From Bombus terrestris (lineage: Eukaryota; Arthropoda; Insecta; Hymenoptera; Apidae): DNA of 64,000 nucleotides. The DNA lies in contig NC_063271.1 of NCBI RefSeq assembly GCF_910591885.1, positions 8,115,001 through 8,179,000 on the forward strand, in the 5' to 3' direction. Every line of letters begins with the position of its first letter. Within the stretch, counting starts at the first letter, position 1. Below, piece after piece: positions 61,610 to 64,000 of the stretch. The notes under the pieces are model-generated. The model was given only the letters and a program-made list of their open reading frames with translations. It had not been told where the DNA came from and ran no database searches. A program made the position numbers and the translations under genes.

Positions 61610-64000
61610 AATAAAAAGCCAGCGAAAGGAGGAAGATCACCCTCGCGCCAGAGACACTTCTTTAACGGTTACGAGGGGTGATAAAAAGAACTGCCACAAT
61701 TTAAAGTTGGCCATCGTGAGATCAAGACCGAAAGGGAAAAAAGTAGCGAGACAGGGAGAAGAAGAGCGTCTTCTTCTGACGATTTTCTGCTTTCTCGAAT
61801 GACTAAACTTTTTCTGTCCTCTAATATCGAGCACAGGGGGGTGGAAGGTGGCACGCGATAAGAGCAACCCTGACCATTTTCACGTTTCAACGTTCTCGCA
61901 CCTTCTGACCTCGGTAATTGTACGCGTTTGGTTCCTCCGGCGTGGAGCCGGACGTCTTTGTTTCCAAGGCTATCTAGATGAGATAACTCGTTCGAATAAA
62001 CTTTTCCTTGTCGTGTACTCGCGCAAGGATCGCAGTCCGAACTACAAAAAGAGGCTAGAGAAAAAAAAGAAAGAAGGAAAAGGAACGGAACGTTTGCAAT
62101 TCTTTCCTTTCCTTTCTTGCTTTCGATGTTCGCGTAGCTCGTTCTGTTCTTCTCGTAACCGTTTCGTCATTTCGCTCCACCGGAAGACTCGTCCTGTCGT
62201 CTCAAGTAAAAGATGTAACGAGCGAGAAAGAAGCTGCGAGAGGAAAGGGGCAACATCATTTTTCTTTAGCGTCGTTCAAGCACGTAGGATCATTAATTTA
62301 AAGATTCTTTCTCTTTTCCCTTTATGCCTGTCTTTGGCCCTTCTTTCTTTCTTTCTTTCTTGGTTTTGCTTCCTTTGGTACCTTCGTTCTGAACTTCGTC
62401 CCCGGAAAGAACCATCGGGGGACATTTAGACGATATATCTCACGGTCGGCCGGATTTAAAAGTTAATAACGTAAATGCACGGGATACGCATGAAGTTTCT
62501 TGCAATGACCCCATTGAATTCCTCTGTAGGTCTTTTCGAGACTTTCTACCTTTGTAGAGAGAATGATAAAATAGTAATATACGCGGGATATCGTAAGAGA
62601 GCGCGTGAGAATAATGGTATTTAAAATAACGGCGCAAATTAAAACCTGTGACAGATGCATGAGCAACGATCGAATGATTTTGTTTATAATTGGTGTTGTA
62701 AATTATTTCGTTTGGAAAAGAATATTCTGCTCTTTGTTTCACTTCTTTCAAATCATCCAAATGATGAAACTATCGTATATGGACAATTATTGTGAAATGT
62801 ACAAATTCAATTTGTTATCGCAAGCGACGACGACTTCTTTCAGAAAGAAACTACAAAGGACTACAAACTACGTGAATTATTATTTTTAGATGAAAACAGT
62901 TGTTTAAAATATTATGTTAGTGAAACCAAAGAGACTGCAACATTAATAATAGAACGGTGTTATTTTACTTCTAACGTGTACAATGTTTAATTTTCCAAGT
63001 TTTACATGATAAAACGAAGGCGGCAACTTTCTCTGGTATAAAATTTTCATTTTACGCTTGTACACCATCATCTATCGACGACGTTGAAACATACTGTTTT
63101 ATGAAGTAAGGTAAAAGTAATCCCGCGCTATTTCTATAGTTCAATAAGCTGATTACCACATAACTACGTAATTTTGCCATTAGCGGAACGGAATTATTTA
63201 GTCTCAATCTGCTAACTGGAATAAGTTAAAAATAAACTCATATATATTATTTCTGGCCAAATCAGTTCAATCATAATTACTATGCGTAATTTCAACATCA
63301 AAGTTATTTTCTTCTAATTCGTTGATGGGACTGAACTATAATTTGCTTCTATTTATATTTAAATCCGCGTCCACGAAGGATCTTCGTTATTGAGAAACAA
63401 CGCGATCGGTAAAGCTAATTTTAGAAAATCTACACCCTTCACGCTTCCACGCAACGTATATGTGAACAAATGCAATAAAAGCATCGCATTATGTGGGTAA
63501 TTAAGCGATTATTTAAATCGTCACGCGTGTCGTTAGCCTCTTATCGAAAGTACCGATGTTTTTTTGCGTCTGTATTGTGTGTGTTGCGATCGCGTGCGAA
63601 GCTTTTGCGACAGTTCTCGCGTATTAAATTTGTTACGATCCAAAGAGCAGATTGCGGGGAACGCGGAAATAAATGCGCGAGCCAGCGAAATGCGGCTTTA
63701 AATCGCGCCCATATCTAGTTCCGTTTGCTATCTTTGTGTACGATCTACGCTGTGCAAATTAAAAGCGCGAAATGCAACGTCATTTGTTAGTGAAAAAATC
63801 GCACCGTCACGCTGCGCTGCGTCGCAATTCTGGATGTTCGAGGTCGCCGATATTTTTGAAAATTGATACGATATTCCGGCGAAATTCGCCCGACAACGTT
63901 TTGTCGTATATATTGCTATTGTCAATTTCGAAATTGTTAAATGAGTTTAAAATCCAATTAACCAATTTAAGTATCGATATTTGTGGAATTGTTAAAATCA
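61610..64000. other. G+C-richer tail, then A+T-rich spacer
   Basis: 61.6-62.4 kb has a long plus-strand frame (61848-62429) through pyrimidine- and purine-rich DNA, including a TTTC run (62341-62361). It is judged non-coding. The remainder to the window end shows no gene; 63.5-63.9 kb is slightly CpG-richer. Confidence 0.45.
62341..62361. repeat. (TTTC)n microsatellite
   Basis: About five TTTC units. Confidence 0.8.

Noticed and set aside
61848..62429. 193-codon plus-strand frame
   Set aside because: Begins at GTG, runs through purine-rich, pyrimidine-rich and TTTC-repeat DNA, and shows only Lys/Ser/Phe/Leu-biased sequence without a domain.

Overview
The window looks like nuclear DNA from an insect, most likely a bee or another hymenopteran. 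It is A+T-rich, yet CpG dinucleotides are frequent throughout. Recognisable transposons are almost absent. The only element that can be identified with confidence is a short mariner-type MITE with a TA target duplication. The organism assignment is inference from composition and this element; no diagnostic gene is present to confirm it.

No complete, recognisable protein-coding gene, tRNA, rRNA or other structured RNA gene was found on either strand. Most open frames are short, lack splice context, or come from low-complexity homopurine/homopyrimidine DNA. The region reads as a gene-poor stretch: a large intergenic region, or the introns of one or more long genes. It alternates between long A+T-rich spacers and G+C/CpG-richer islands near 1.5-2.1, 4.0-4.8, 13.7-16.0, 17.4-18.2, 21.6-22.2, 23.3-23.9, 29.8-30.3, 31.7-32.9, 34.3-35.3, 38.2-39.2, 40.0-41.8, 42.7-43.4, 44.0-44.8, 45.8-46.3, 47.9-48.6, 50.1-50.7, 54.4-55.2, 58.8-59.4 and 61.2-62.5 kb.

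Region by region: 0-5 kb holds two weak candidate coding exons and then the MITE (5029-5209). 5-28 kb is mostly spacer, with simple repeats, CpG-rich islands, a hairpin at 8.2 kb and three uncertain open frames at 19.7, 23.3 and 24.7 kb. 28.5-29.0 kb is the strongest candidate cis-regulatory element: tandem POU-type octamers, many TAAT cores, a perfect palindrome and an AP-1-like site. 29.6-36 kb holds a C-run/A-run, a homopurine tract, a hairpin embedded in a direct repeat, and a short open frame with a partial RING-like cysteine pattern. 38.2-41.5 kb contains enhancer-like DNA and a candidate 5' exon at 39.06-39.23 kb. 45.8-46.0 kb is a long polypyrimidine tract ending in a splice-acceptor-like site and a hairpin. 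At 49.25-49.62 kb on the minus strand lies the most gene-like object, two abutting frames that look like one small gene broken by a frameshift. The right end holds an in-frame duplicated open frame at 60.9 kb and a TATA/initiator/ATG/donor arrangement at 61.4-61.6 kb that could be a promoter and first exon.

All coding candidates rest on open-frame length, amino-acid composition and splice-like context read by eye. None was recognised as a known family member, and they are scored low. No functional linkage between them can be argued.
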